DNA from: Winogradskyella psychrotolerans
Lineage (GTDB): Bacteria > Bacteroidota > Bacteroidia > Flavobacteriales > Flavobacteriaceae
NCBI RefSeq assembly: GCF_018860545.1
Contig: NZ_JAHKPN010000002.1
Span: forward strand, 1-64,000
Direction: 5' to 3'
DNA length: 64,000 nt
The translations under genes and the position numbers were made by a program. A model generated the notes under the pieces. The model was not told the origin of the DNA, ran no database searches, and saw nothing but the letters and a program-made list of their open reading frames with translations. Below are positions 43,377 to 52,300 of the stretch, piece after piece. Every line of letters starts with the position of its first letter. Position 1 is the first letter of the stretch.

Positions 43377-45068
43377 ATGCGTTGGACACTTAAACCAAAA
43401 CCCGAAGCCACTCAAGTGGCATTAATGAAAGAAGCACTTCAAGTCGATGATATTGTGGCGACATTATTGTTGCAACGTGGTATTGACACGTTTGATGCTG
43501 CTAAAACATTTTTCAGGCCAAGTTTTAGTGAGCTTCACGATCCATTCTTAATGAAGGACATGAATAAAGCTGTTGAACGTATTGAAAAGGCAATCGATGC
43601 TGGTGAAAATATAATGGTTTATGGGGATTATGATGTTGATGGTACAACGTCCGTCGCTTTAATGTCTTCCTATTTAAAAACAAGAACAGATACTGTTGCC
43701 ACTTACATTCCAGATCGATATGACGAAGGTTATGGTGTCTCTTTTAAAGGTATAGACTTTGCAGACGATAATGAGTTTTCACTAATTATAGCGCTCGATT
43801 GTGGTGTAAAAGCCATAGATAAAGTCGCTTATGCCAAAGAAAAAGGTATTGATTTTATAATCTGTGATCACCACAGACCTGGAGCTGAAATTCCAGATGC
43901 AGTAGCCGTTTTAGATCCTAAACGCGACGATTGTGAGTATCCTTTTAAAGAATTGTGTGGCTGTGGAGTAGGCTTTAAATTGATTACCGCTTTGGCTTCG
44001 AGACAAGGGCAAACCGTTGAGGATTTAACGGAATATCTCGATTTAGTAGCGACTGCCATCGGAGCGGATATTGTTCCAATTGTAGATGAAAATAGAGCCT
44101 TGGCTTATATGGGTTTACAGGTGATAAATACCAATCCAAGACCTGGAATGAAGGCCATCATTGCTGAAGTAAAAAAAGATATACTTACCATTACGGATGT
44201 TGTGTTCATCATTGCTCCACGAATTAATGCCGCAGGCCGTATGAAACACGGTAACCATGCGGTAACGCTTTTAACGGAAACGGATTTTAACCTAGCTGCA
44301 AAATATGCCGTAGAAATCGACAATTTTAATACAGACCGTCGTGAAACTGATAAACGTATCACGGAAGAAGCCTTAGTTCAACTTGAAGAGAATAACGAGC
44401 AACAGGGATTTACCACAGTTGTTTATGATGAATCATGGCACAAAGGAGTGATTGGTATTGTAGCATCACGTTTAATTGAAACGTACTACAGACCAACATT
44501 AGTATTTACTAAAAGTGGAGATAAGCTAGCGGCTTCGGCACGTTCAGTTTCGGGATTTGATGTTTATAATGCATTAGAAGCCTGTAGCGAACACATTGAA
44601 CAATTTGGGGGTCACAAATATGCAGCTGGATTAACTTTAGATCCAAAAAATTACGAGGCTTTTAAAGCCAAATTTGAAAGTGTCGTTAAAGAAACCATCG
44701 ATCCAAAATTATTAACTCGCGAACTCAAAATTGATTTGGATATAGAGTTGGGAGAAATCAATGATAAATTAATGCGAATTCTTAAACAATTTGCACCATT
44801 TGGCCCAGGCAATATGTCACCTACTTTTATGTCTCAAAACCTTAAAGATACAGGCTGGGGCAAATGCGTCGGTGAAGATGATAAGCATATTAGACTTACG
44901 GCAACACAATCTTTTAACGATAAAATTGTTTGTATTGGTTTCGGTTTAGGCGATAAAATTGATATCATAAAAGGTAAAAGACCGTTTAGTGCTGCCTACG
45001 CTATTGACGAAAACCATTGGAATGGCAATGTGAGTTTACAGTTAAAGCTGAAGGATATTAAAGCATAA
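43377..45068 (+). CDS. recJ: Single-stranded-DNA-specific exonuclease RecJ
   Basis: 563 aa, 5'-3' exonuclease of the RecF and mismatch repair pathways. DHH phosphoesterase motifs: MVYGDYDVDGTTS, IIALDCGVK, ICDHHRPG, and the DHHA1 part IVASRLIET with the FGGHKYAAG block. An OB-fold follows (about residues 445-560). The ATG at 43377 comes right after the inverted repeat. Confidence 0.95.
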   Translation: MRWTLKPKPEATQVALMKEALQVDDIVATLLLQRGIDTFDAAKTFFRPSFSELHDPFLMKDMNKAVERIEKAIDAGENIMVYGDYDVDGTTSVALMSSYLKTRTDTVATYIPDRYDEGYGVSFKGIDFADDNEFSLIIALDCGVKAIDKVAYAKEKGIDFIICDHHRPGAEIPDAVAVLDPKRDDCEYPFKELCGCGVGFKLITALASRQGQTVEDLTEYLDLVATAIGADIVPIVDENRALAYMGLQVINTNPRPGMKAIIAEVKKDILTITDVVFIIAPRINAAGRMKHGNHAVTLLTETDFNLAAKYAVEIDNFNTDRRETDKRITEEALVQLEENNEQQGFTTVVYDESWHKGVIGIVASRLIETYYRPTLVFTKSGDKLAASARSVSGFDVYNALEACSEHIEQFGGHKYAAGLTLDPKNYEAFKAKFESVVKETIDPKLLTRELKIDLDIELGEINDKLMRILKQFAPFGPGNMSPTFMSQNLKDTGWGKCVGEDDKHIRLTATQSFNDKIVCIGFGLGDKIDIIKGKRPFSAAYAIDENHWNGNVSLQLKLKDIKA

Positions 45069-45073
45069 TGAAT

Positions 45074-45100
45074 CCTACAAGGTTTCAAAAACCTTGTAGG
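45074..45100. repeat. CCTACAAGG hairpin, third copy
   Basis: CCTACAAGGTTT (45074-45085) pairs perfectly with 45089-45100; the same family as the pair at 16109-16190. It follows the recJ stop and could end its transcript. Confidence 0.65.
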
Positions 45101-45137
45101 TATAAAATATAATTGATTATTTCTCCGTTGCGTTTGT

Positions 45138-46250
45138 ATGAAACAACCAATCGTATTGCTCTTACTTTTTTGTGGCTTTATTTCCATAGGTCAAAACTTA
45201 GTACTCAACCCCAGTTTTGAGGATCACAGAACAAAACATTGCATTTCAATTTTAGGAGGTTTTAAAATTCATATTACAAATTGGTCTATACCAAATTATG
45301 GATCAACAGATTTTTTTGACACCTGCGAAGCGACTATGGGAGGTAGAAACTATAATGGGTTTCAAGAAGCTAAAGCAGGAACAACTTATGCTGGAATGTA
45401 TTTGTTTACAGACAAAAACTACAGAGAATATGTTCAAGGAGAACTTTCTAAAACATTAATAAAAGGAAAGACATACACAATGACTTTTTATTTGAGTTTA
45501 GCAGATAAATCGTCTTATGCTTTAAAGGATATTCAAGTTTTAATTACGGAAGAAAAATTAAAACCTTGTCATCATTCTAATGCTTGTGATAAGGCTATTA
45601 AACCATCTAAAGCGACTGAAGGAAAGTTTAAAATGTATTCAAATCCTGATAATATTTATTTGTCTAATAAAGAGTCTTGGATGGCATATACTTTCGAATT
45701 TACAGCCGAAGGTTATGAGAATTACTTTTCTATTGGTAATTTTTATAGAAATGCTAAAACAAAAAAAGAAGATGTATTATCTAATAGTCCTTTTTTGTTT
45801 TCTTATTACTATATCGATGACATTTCAATTGAACCTTCAGAAAAAGGCGAAGTGAACGTCAAAAAAGATACATTCAAAACGGTTAAAGCACCCATTATTA
45901 AAACTAATGAGACGTACACCTTCATAAATGTCTTATTTGACTTTGATAAAGCCCAATTATTAGCTATTTCAAAAGAAGAACTTAATCAACTTTATAAACA
46001 TCTAGAACTTAACCCTATGTTAAACGTTGAAATTTATGGTCACACAGATAGCATCGGTTTAGAAACTAGAAATCAAGAATTATCAGAACAGCGAGCCAAA
46101 GCGGTGGCAGATTATTTAATTGAAAAGGGTTTGGAACTAACTCGAATTACATCCTTTGGCTTTGGAAGTACACAACCGATTTCAACTAATGACACAGAGG
46201 AAGGACGACAATTAAATAGACGTGTTGCTTTTAAGTTAATACAAAAGTAA
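45138..46250 (+). CDS. OmpA-family outer membrane protein
   Basis: 370 aa. Signal peptide (to SIGQN), then a jelly-roll-like N-terminal domain common in flavobacteria (LVLNPSFEDHRTKHC, YAGMYLFTDKNYREYVQGEL, YTMTFYLSLAD, YYIDDISIEP) with several Cys. The OmpA_C peptidoglycan-binding domain begins at FINVLFDFDKAQLL and includes EIYGHTDSIGLETRNQELS and LNRRVAFKL. Envelope anchor by family. Confidence 0.88.
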   Translation: MKQPIVLLLLFCGFISIGQNLVLNPSFEDHRTKHCISILGGFKIHITNWSIPNYGSTDFFDTCEATMGGRNYNGFQEAKAGTTYAGMYLFTDKNYREYVQGELSKTLIKGKTYTMTFYLSLADKSSYALKDIQVLITEEKLKPCHHSNACDKAIKPSKATEGKFKMYSNPDNIYLSNKESWMAYTFEFTAEGYENYFSIGNFYRNAKTKKEDVLSNSPFLFSYYYIDDISIEPSEKGEVNVKKDTFKTVKAPIIKTNETYTFINVLFDFDKAQLLAISKEELNQLYKHLELNPMLNVEIYGHTDSIGLETRNQELSEQRAKAVADYLIEKGLELTRITSFGFGSTQPISTNDTEEGRQLNRRVAFKLIQK

Positions 46251-46324
46251 AATAAGATCTTTGCTTATTATACATTTGTATTGAATCAATTGCAGACCTG
46301 CTAGTCTCATAATTTTAAATTAAA

Positions 46325-47590
46325 GTGGCAAAAAACGATCCATACGCAGCATTAAGAATTAAAGAATTCAACATTTTTTTACTAGTTAGATTTGCCTTGG
46401 TTTTTGGTTGGTCTATGCAGTTTATTGTTATCGAATGGCAGGTTTATTCGTTAACTAATGATAAATTGAGCCTTGGCATCATTGGGCTGTGTGAATTTTT
46501 ACCAGCATTTTTATTAGCACCTTTTGCAGGCCATATTGTTGACAAAAAAGAAAAGCGAAACTTGTTTACGCTTTGCATTGCCTTATTCTCATTAATAAGT
46601 TTTGGATTGTTTTGGCTCACTTCAGAGGCCATTGAAAACTCTTGGACAGTCAACTATATTCTATATGGCATCTATAGTTTAGTGTTTTTTGGTGGTGTTT
46701 TAAGAGCCTTCTTTGGGCCCACTATTTTCTCGCTTATAGCCTTAATTGTACCAAAAAGAATATATCCCAATGCAGCCACTTGGAGTAGTAGTACTTGGAA
46801 AGGCGCTAATGTATTTGGAGCACTTTGTGGCGGATTTTTAATCGCATGGATTGGTGTGCATCATACGCTTGGTATTATATTTTCATTAGTGATGCTGTCT
46901 TTAATAGTAGTCTTTGGTATAAAAAAGAAACCTGTTCTAAATAAAAAAACAAATGAATCGGTGATAGACAGTCTAAAGGTTGGACTCAATTTTGTGTTTA
47001 GTGATAAAGTTGTTTTAGGAGCACTCACCTTAGATATGATTGCTGTTTTATTTGGTGGTGCTGTGGCCATATTTGCTGTATTTGCAAAAGATGTATTAGA
47101 CGCAGGGCCAAAAGGTTTTGGATATTTAAATGCTGCCCTTTCTTCGGGAAGTATTATTACGATGGTGGCAACAACCTATTTACCAATCACAAGAAACACA
47201 GGGAAAAAACTACTGATTTCAGTATTTGGTTTTGGAGTATGTATGATAATTTTTGGGGCTTCTAAAGTGTTATGGTTGAGTCTTGTTGCGCTATTTTTAT
47301 CTGGAGTTTGCGATGGTGTATCGATGGTGATTCGCCAAACCATTCTTCAACTTAAAACGCCTGATGACATGAGAGGACGTGTCGGAGCTGTTAATTCCAT
47401 GTTTGTTGGGTCTTCTAATGAGCTTGGTGCGCTTGAAAGTGGAGTCGCCGCGAAACTATTTGGCGCACCATTAGCCGTTATACTCGGAGGTACTGTGACT
47501 CTTATTACGGTAGCAACAATGAGTTTTAAAAATGTATCGTTACGAGAATTAGATCTCACTAAAGATATTGAGGAGCATGAAAAAGAATAG
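46325..47590 (+). CDS. MFS transporter (enterobactin-exporter-like)
   Basis: 421 aa with about 12 hydrophobic segments; start at GTG (MAKNDPYAALRIKEFNIFLL). FAGHIVDKKEKRN is the loop 2-3 MFS signature. Overall pattern (IVIEWQVYSLTNDKLSLGIIGL, VIRQTILQLKTPDDMRGRV) matches the EntS-like branch. The substrate is unknown. Confidence 0.87.
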   Translation: MAKNDPYAALRIKEFNIFLLVRFALVFGWSMQFIVIEWQVYSLTNDKLSLGIIGLCEFLPAFLLAPFAGHIVDKKEKRNLFTLCIALFSLISFGLFWLTSEAIENSWTVNYILYGIYSLVFFGGVLRAFFGPTIFSLIALIVPKRIYPNAATWSSSTWKGANVFGALCGGFLIAWIGVHHTLGIIFSLVMLSLIVVFGIKKKPVLNKKTNESVIDSLKVGLNFVFSDKVVLGALTLDMIAVLFGGAVAIFAVFAKDVLDAGPKGFGYLNAALSSGSIITMVATTYLPITRNTGKKLLISVFGFGVCMIIFGASKVLWLSLVALFLSGVCDGVSMVIRQTILQLKTPDDMRGRVGAVNSMFVGSSNELGALESGVAAKLFGAPLAVILGGTVTLITVATMSFKNVSLRELDLTKDIEEHEKE

Positions 47591-47600
47591 TGGAAGTAGC

Positions 47601-48371
47601 TTAATATGTCTTCAATTCAAAATTTTCACCGTCAAAAACTCCGTAGGTATAATACTGAATCCAATCGCCTAAGTTGATATACTTAGAGGTTTCATTTAGT
47701 TGAATTTCTAGAGGTAAGTGTCTATGACCAAACACAAAGAAATCGCTGTGTTTCTCTTTAAGTTTACGTTTACAATACGCCACTAACCATTCATTATCTT
47801 CACCTAAGAATTTAGCATCATCATCTCCAGAAATCATTTTGTTTTTTACCGACATGTATTGACCGATTTTAACGCCAATATCGGGATGCATCCATTTAAA
47901 TAACCACTGAAAGAAAGGATTGGTAAACACTTTTTTCATGCGTTTGTAGCCTTTATCTCCAGGCCCTAAACCATCACCATGACCAATAAAAACTGAGGTC
48001 TTATTAAATGTAAATTCTTGTGGTTTATGATACACAGGAATACCTAGTTCTTCTTCAAAATACCCATTCATCCATAAGTCATGGTTACCCACAAAATAAT
48101 GAATCGGAATTCCAGAATCACTAATTTCAGCGAGTTTCCCTAAAGTTCTTGTAAATCCTTTTGGCACCACCGTTTTATATTCGAACCAAAAATCAAATAA
48201 ATCTCCCATGAGAAAAATGGCAGCAGCATCATGCTTGATGTCATCTAACCAAGCGACGAATTTTTTTTCTCGAGGTCGAGAGGCTTCATTAGTTGGAGCT
48301 CCCAAATGATTATCTGAAGCGAAATAGATTTTTTTTCCTTCTGCGATGTGTATGTCGTTCGATTTAGTCAT
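47601..48371 (-). CDS. lpxH: UDP-2,3-diacylglucosamine diphosphatase family phosphoesterase
   Basis: 256 aa from the ATG at 48371. Calcineurin-type metallophosphatase: FASDNHLG, LMGDLFDFW, VGNHDLW, GHGDG and FGHRHLP. The family cleaves UDP-diacylglucosamine to lipid X in lipid A synthesis; the gene symbol rests on this family assignment. It overlaps the queD stop by 8 bp. Confidence 0.85.
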   Translation of the reverse strand: MTKSNDIHIAEGKKIYFASDNHLGAPTNEASRPREKKFVAWLDDIKHDAAAIFLMGDLFDFWFEYKTVVPKGFTRTLGKLAEISDSGIPIHYFVGNHDLWMNGYFEEELGIPVYHKPQEFTFNKTSVFIGHGDGLGPGDKGYKRMKKVFTNPFFQWLFKWMHPDIGVKIGQYMSVKNKMISGDDDAKFLGEDNEWLVAYCKRKLKEKHSDFFVFGHRHLPLEIQLNETSKYINLGDWIQYYTYGVFDGENFELKTY

Positions 48372-48816
48372 TATCACTAGCAAACCATTCAGCGAATGAA
48401 GACGCTGTTTCAGAAAGCTTTAAAGAATGTAATTTTATGTTATTAGGCAAACGTTGTTTAATTTTTTCAGCAAAATCAATCACCATCATTTCACTTGTTG
48501 GCTGATAATCGACTAATAAGACATTATGATCTCTAGCTTGTAACTCTTTTGCCAATTCTACATGAGGTGTATTTTTGTTAAACACCGTCGCATGGTCAAA
48601 AACATCAACAATTTCTTCCTTCACAATTTTCTTTAAGTCGCCAAAATCGATAACCATGCCATATTTTACGTTAGAAGCATCTGAAATGGGTGTTCCAATT
48701 ACAGTGACATGTAAATTATAACTATGGCCATGTACATTTTTACACTTGCCATCATAGCCATAAAGTGCGTGACCTGTTTCAAAAGAAAACTGTTTTGTAA
48801 TGCGAATTTTACTCAT
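48364..48816 (-). CDS. queD: 6-carboxytetrahydropterin synthase
   Basis: 150 aa of the PTPS/QueD fold. FETGHALYG and CKNVHGHSYNLHV give the three zinc-binding His and the catalytic Cys; FDHATVFN and LKLSETASSFAEW complete the active site. Acts in queuosine or preQ0 synthesis. Operon with the downstream phosphatase gene. Confidence 0.9.
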   Translation of the reverse strand: MSKIRITKQFSFETGHALYGYDGKCKNVHGHSYNLHVTVIGTPISDASNVKYGMVIDFGDLKKIVKEEIVDVFDHATVFNKNTPHVELAKELQARDHNVLLVDYQPTSEMMVIDFAEKIKQRLPNNIKLHSLKLSETASSFAEWFASDND

Positions 48817-49099
48817 GCGATTTTAAATTATACTGCAAAGATATTATAATTGAACTCATCTTGACTTTTTGTTTTTAACCGAAAAAGAAACTTGTTCAGA
48901 TGACGCTATTTTTGAAAGACATAGCACCGCTACGTGTAAGAAAATAGATGAAATATGAGCAAATTTAACTCATTTTTTAGGATAAAGAAAAAGTGATGAT
49001 GAGTTCTTTGTAAAAGGAATAGCTTTTTAGATTACATTTACGCACTTTTTTTAATTTTTTTTAGAAACATGTTGATGTCAAATTTTTCCAGAAGTCAAG

Positions 49100-49729
49100 G
49101 TGAGTAGCCTTTTTGAAGCTATTCCGTTTGTTGAAAATCCGCTCTATGAGCGTATTATTTCAGACATTTCATCTCAAAAATATAGTATTGTTGATGATTT
49201 TTTTTCAGAAGATGAGGTCATTGCTTTACGACATTCCTTGCTTTTAAAGTATGAAGAAGATACGTTTAAGAAATCGGCTATTGGTAATAAAACCAATGAG
49301 CACGTTAAAAAAACGGTACGTGGTGATATTATTCTTTGGATAGATGAAAACATTATCAATTCTGCTGAACAATTATTCTTCAATAAAATCAATGATTTAA
49401 AAGACTATCTCAACCGTACCTGTTTCCTTGGCATTAACTTGAAAGAATTTCATTATGCTATTTATCCTAAGGACACCTTTTACAAACGACATTTAGATAC
49501 GTTCCAAAATGATGATAGACGTAAATTATCGTTTGTCTGTTATTTAAATAGTGAAGACTGGCAACCTGAAAATGGAGGTGAGTTGGTCCTTTATTTAGAC
49601 GGTGAAGACAAGGTTATTTATCCATTTCCTGGCAAAGTCGTTATTTTTGAAAGCCAAGAGTTAGAGCATGAAGTGAAGCCCGTAAACACACAAAGACTGA
49701 GTATTACAGGTTGGTTGAAAACGAGATAA
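49100..49729 (+). CDS. 2OG-Fe(II) oxygenase
   Basis: 209 aa starting at GTG (upstream ATGs are out of frame). HLDTF supplies the H-x-D iron ligands, LEHEV the distal His, and RLSITGW the 2-oxoglutarate-binding Arg. Prolyl-4-hydroxylase-like branch, FCYLNSEDWQPENGGEL-type core. Substrate unknown; monocistronic. The 283 bp upstream shows no other feature. Confidence 0.88.
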   Translation: MSSLFEAIPFVENPLYERIISDISSQKYSIVDDFFSEDEVIALRHSLLLKYEEDTFKKSAIGNKTNEHVKKTVRGDIILWIDENIINSAEQLFFNKINDLKDYLNRTCFLGINLKEFHYAIYPKDTFYKRHLDTFQNDDRRKLSFVCYLNSEDWQPENGGELVLYLDGEDKVIYPFPGKVVIFESQELEHEVKPVNTQRLSITGWLKTR

Positions 49730-49739
49730 ACCTATAATA

Positions 49740-49838
49740 TTAACGTCTTTTATATTTGTTGTAGAAAAAAATAATTATTAGTACTAATCCTAAAATAAGG
49801 AATAAGCCGTTTCCGCCTAAAAAGCCAAGAATATCCAT
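49740..49838 (-). CDS. Possible 32-aa membrane peptide
   Basis: ATG at 49838, TAA at 49740: MDILGFLGGNGLFLILGLVL, then IIIFFYNKYKRR. One hydrophobic helix with a basic C-terminal anchor. It begins 1 bp after the stop of the 58-aa membrane protein gene, so coupling is likely. It is too short for standard gene calling. Confidence 0.55.
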   Translation of the reverse strand: MDILGFLGGNGLFLILGLVLIIIFFYNKYKRR

Positions 49839-49839
49839 A

Positions 49840-50016
49840 CTATTCGTCTTTATATCTGTTTTTGTTATATCTATAAATTGCAAAAGCGATAAGAACTAGC
49901 ACCACAAAAGGTAAGAGTGTGCCAATAAAGACTCCGATGCTATAACTGCTGTCAGGAGCATTCTTAATTTTTTCGTCTATATCAACGTTTTGTAATACTG
50001 TTATTAATAAGCTCAT
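49840..50016 (-). CDS. Small membrane protein (58 aa)
   Basis: From the ATG at 50016: a hydrophobic N-terminus, a short soluble loop (NVDIDEKIKNAPDSSYS), then a clear membrane helix (GTLLPFVVLVLIAFAIY) and a charged tail RYNKNRYKDE. Not recognised. It follows the MATE gene by 26 bp and may be co-transcribed. The 32-aa peptide gene follows 1 bp later with a similar helix-plus-basic-tail design. Confidence 0.6.
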   Translation of the reverse strand: MSLLITVLQNVDIDEKIKNAPDSSYSIGVFIGTLLPFVVLVLIAFAIYRYNKNRYKDE

Positions 50017-50042
50017 TATAGAAAATAAATTACGAATCAAAT

Positions 50043-51377
50043 TTAAGCGTTTTGTGCTAGCGAATTAAATGTTTTTCTAAATTTTATAATTAATGGTAAA
50101 CCACGAGCAATCATCCAAAATGTAAAGGCGATAAAAATACCATATAGCTTATAATCTAAATGGTCTGTCACTATTATGATAGGAATAAAAACGACTAGCG
50201 TTGAAAACAATAGTACATTTCTAAGGTATTTCATTTCTCCTAAACCTTTAAAAACACCATCAAAAATAAAAGCTAAGGCACATAAGGGTTGCATCGCTAG
50301 AACAATCCAAAATACGTGGTAAAATTCAGATAACACCGCTTGGTCATTGCTAAAAAGGTTTCCAATAGGATAGTAAAAAACAGCACCAATTACTCCAATA
50401 AAAAGTCCGACCAAAATGCCATATTTTATCAATTTACGGCTGAGTTCTAAGAGGCTTTTATAATCTTTCGCTCCCAGTAATTTTCCCGATAAAATATTGC
50501 CAGCACTAGCATAACCATCAATAAGAAAAGCACCCAAAAACCATAGATTAATCGCAATAGTATACGCAGCAATATAATTTTCACCATATTTTGTAGCAAA
50601 ACTAGTTCCGAAATACAAGGCGATATTTAAGGCGATGGTTCTTATAAACAAATTAAGAATCATGAGTGTAAAGCGTTTCATTTCTGGATTAAAAGGTAGT
50701 TTTACTAGCAACGGAATATCTGTTTTTTTAAGTAGATAATAAGCTGATAGTAACGCCATAATAAGTTGTGCAAAAACACTAGCATAAGCAGCACCTTTAA
50801 TGTGCATGGCAGGTATAACACTTTCAATACCATAAACAAAAACAAAGTCTAGAACAATATTCGCCAATGCTCCAGAAATAGCAATCAGCATGGGATAGTA
50901 CGTGTTTTGAAGTCCTCTAAAGGTTCCAAAAACAGCTATAGTAAATAATGTAAACGGAAAGCCAAAAACGCGTATTTGATAATAATCGACACTAAAATTT
51001 AAGATAGCATCCGAAGCATTATAAAGTTTAAAAATTTGTGAAGCCAATGGATAAGTTACAGCTATAATCATGAGGCTAAGTGTGGTAATTACAAAAATAG
51101 CTTGAGCAGGTAAATTTTTAACGGCTTCCACATTTCCAGCACCTAAGTACTGTGAAATAATAGACGAAATAGCACTTCGGGTTTGACCTAACACCCAAAT
51201 TAACATCGATAAAAATGTGGTTACAATTCCTACGGCAGCTAAAGACGTTGTAGCGTTCTGTTCCATATTGCCAATGATAGCGGCATCCGTTAAGGATAAA
51301 ATAGGTTCGGACACTCCCGAAATTAAAGCGGGAATCGCCAATTTATTAATCTGTTTTAATGTTATAGATGCACTCAC
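50043..51377 (-). CDS. MATE family efflux transporter
   Basis: 444 aa, about 12 membrane helices, drug or metabolite:cation antiporter family (two MatE repeats: IPALISGVSEPILSLTDAAIIG and LNLFIRTIALNIALYFGTSF). I chose GTG at 51377 because it overlaps the TGA of the upstream GNAT gene (GTGA), a classical coupled start; the frame extends to a TTG at 51395. Confidence 0.9.
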   Translation of the reverse strand: MSASITLKQINKLAIPALISGVSEPILSLTDAAIIGNMEQNATTSLAAVGIVTTFLSMLIWVLGQTRSAISSIISQYLGAGNVEAVKNLPAQAIFVITTLSLMIIAVTYPLASQIFKLYNASDAILNFSVDYYQIRVFGFPFTLFTIAVFGTFRGLQNTYYPMLIAISGALANIVLDFVFVYGIESVIPAMHIKGAAYASVFAQLIMALLSAYYLLKKTDIPLLVKLPFNPEMKRFTLMILNLFIRTIALNIALYFGTSFATKYGENYIAAYTIAINLWFLGAFLIDGYASAGNILSGKLLGAKDYKSLLELSRKLIKYGILVGLFIGVIGAVFYYPIGNLFSNDQAVLSEFYHVFWIVLAMQPLCALAFIFDGVFKGLGEMKYLRNVLLFSTLVVFIPIIIVTDHLDYKLYGIFIAFTFWMIARGLPLIIKFRKTFNSLAQNA

Positions 51378-51874
51378 AATACCAATTCGTAACAATAAAA
51401 AGGAAACTCACTTTGCTTTGGAAAGTAAATATCTCCTAATCGTTTATAACCGCGAAGTTCGTAAAACTTTTGGTTTCTTTTGTTCTGTGAAAAGGTATCT
51501 AAGCGAATAGAACTATAGTTATTGTCTATAGCATAGCGTTCTGCATAGCTCATGAGTTGCTGCGCATAACCTTTGCCTTGTAATTCTGGGTGAATGGCCA
51601 ACCGGTGTATATAAAGGTTATTTTCATTTCCTGTAAACCATTTAACCGTTTTATATTCTGAATCCATTAGTGTAGAAATCACAATGCAACCTATAATAAC
51701 CTTATCTAACGCTAAAACATAAAGCTCGTTACGCTTTATATCATTTTGAAAAGCAGATATATTTGGATAATCGTCGTTCCATTGAAAAACACCATTAGAA
51801 ATCATAGATTCAGCACAAGCTTTTGTAATTTCTAAAATTATTTTTATATCCTTTTCTTTTGCTAAACGAATCAT
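51374..51874 (-). CDS. GNAT family N-acetyltransferase
   Basis: 166 aa. Acetyl-CoA binding block IHPELQGKGYAQQLMSYAE (Q/RxxGxG/A as QGKGYA) and the C-terminal FYELRGYKRLGDIY. Substrate unknown. Leads a GNAT-MATE operon with overlapping stop and start. Confidence 0.9.
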   Translation of the reverse strand: MIRLAKEKDIKIILEITKACAESMISNGVFQWNDDYPNISAFQNDIKRNELYVLALDKVIIGCIVISTLMDSEYKTVKWFTGNENNLYIHRLAIHPELQGKGYAQQLMSYAERYAIDNNYSSIRLDTFSQNKRNQKFYELRGYKRLGDIYFPKQSEFPFYCYELVL

Positions 51875-51913
51875 TATAATGCTTATTTTTGATTATCAAA
51901 AATAAGATAATTT

Positions 51914-51990
51914 GGGGATGTAGCTCAGTTGGCTAGAGTGCTTGACTGGCAGTCAAGAGGTCGTCGGTTCGAGCCCGATCTTCTCCACCA
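51914..51990 (+). tRNA. tRNA-Ala (anticodon GGC)
   Basis: A 77-nt cloverleaf with encoded CCA. Acceptor GGGGATG/CTTCTCC (one U-U mismatch), D arm GCTC...GAGT, anticodon arm CTTGA-CTGGCAG-TCAAG with GGC at 34-36, T arm GTCGG-TTCGAGC-CCGAT. Reads GCC codons. A useful contrast to the abnormal tRNA-like modules at 17.8-18.2 kb. Confidence 0.95.
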
Positions 51991-52001
51991 TTAAAATGTG
52001 A

Positions 52002-52035
52002 GGTTTCAGAGTTTTTAACTTTGAAACCTTTTTTT
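52002..52035 (+). terminator. Terminator after tRNA-Ala
   Basis: GGTTTCAGAG (52002-52011) pairs with CTTTGAAACC (52019-52028, one wobble), then T7. Confidence 0.8.
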
Positions 52036-52220
52036 ATATTCAATATTAGAATTTTCTAAAAATCAGCTATTCCAAAGCAAATCTTAACTTTTTATACGCC
52101 TATTGGTCGTAATAGTGTTGAGCAAGAAAATACATATAATGGAGATATTAAATAAACTATATCCTCATGGAAGATGATTAAAAGGCTAATGTTAGTCTTG
52201 GTTGAAAACCGGATTAAAAT

Positions 52221-52280
52221 ATCGTTTAAAATCGTTTTTTATCGTTAAAATGTAAATGTCTCATTTTTTTTGTATGTTTG
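52221..52280 (+). promoter_or_regulatory. Sensor kinase promoter with three ATCGTT boxes
   Basis: ATCGTT occurs at 52221, 52231 and 52241, exactly 10 bp apart, followed by the exact -7 box TATGTTTG at 52273-52280. The -33 region shows no TTTG. The boxes look like an activator site. The rest of 52036-52220 holds nothing I can name. Confidence 0.5.
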
Positions 52281-52300
52281 CAGAAGTCTAATGCCCCTAC

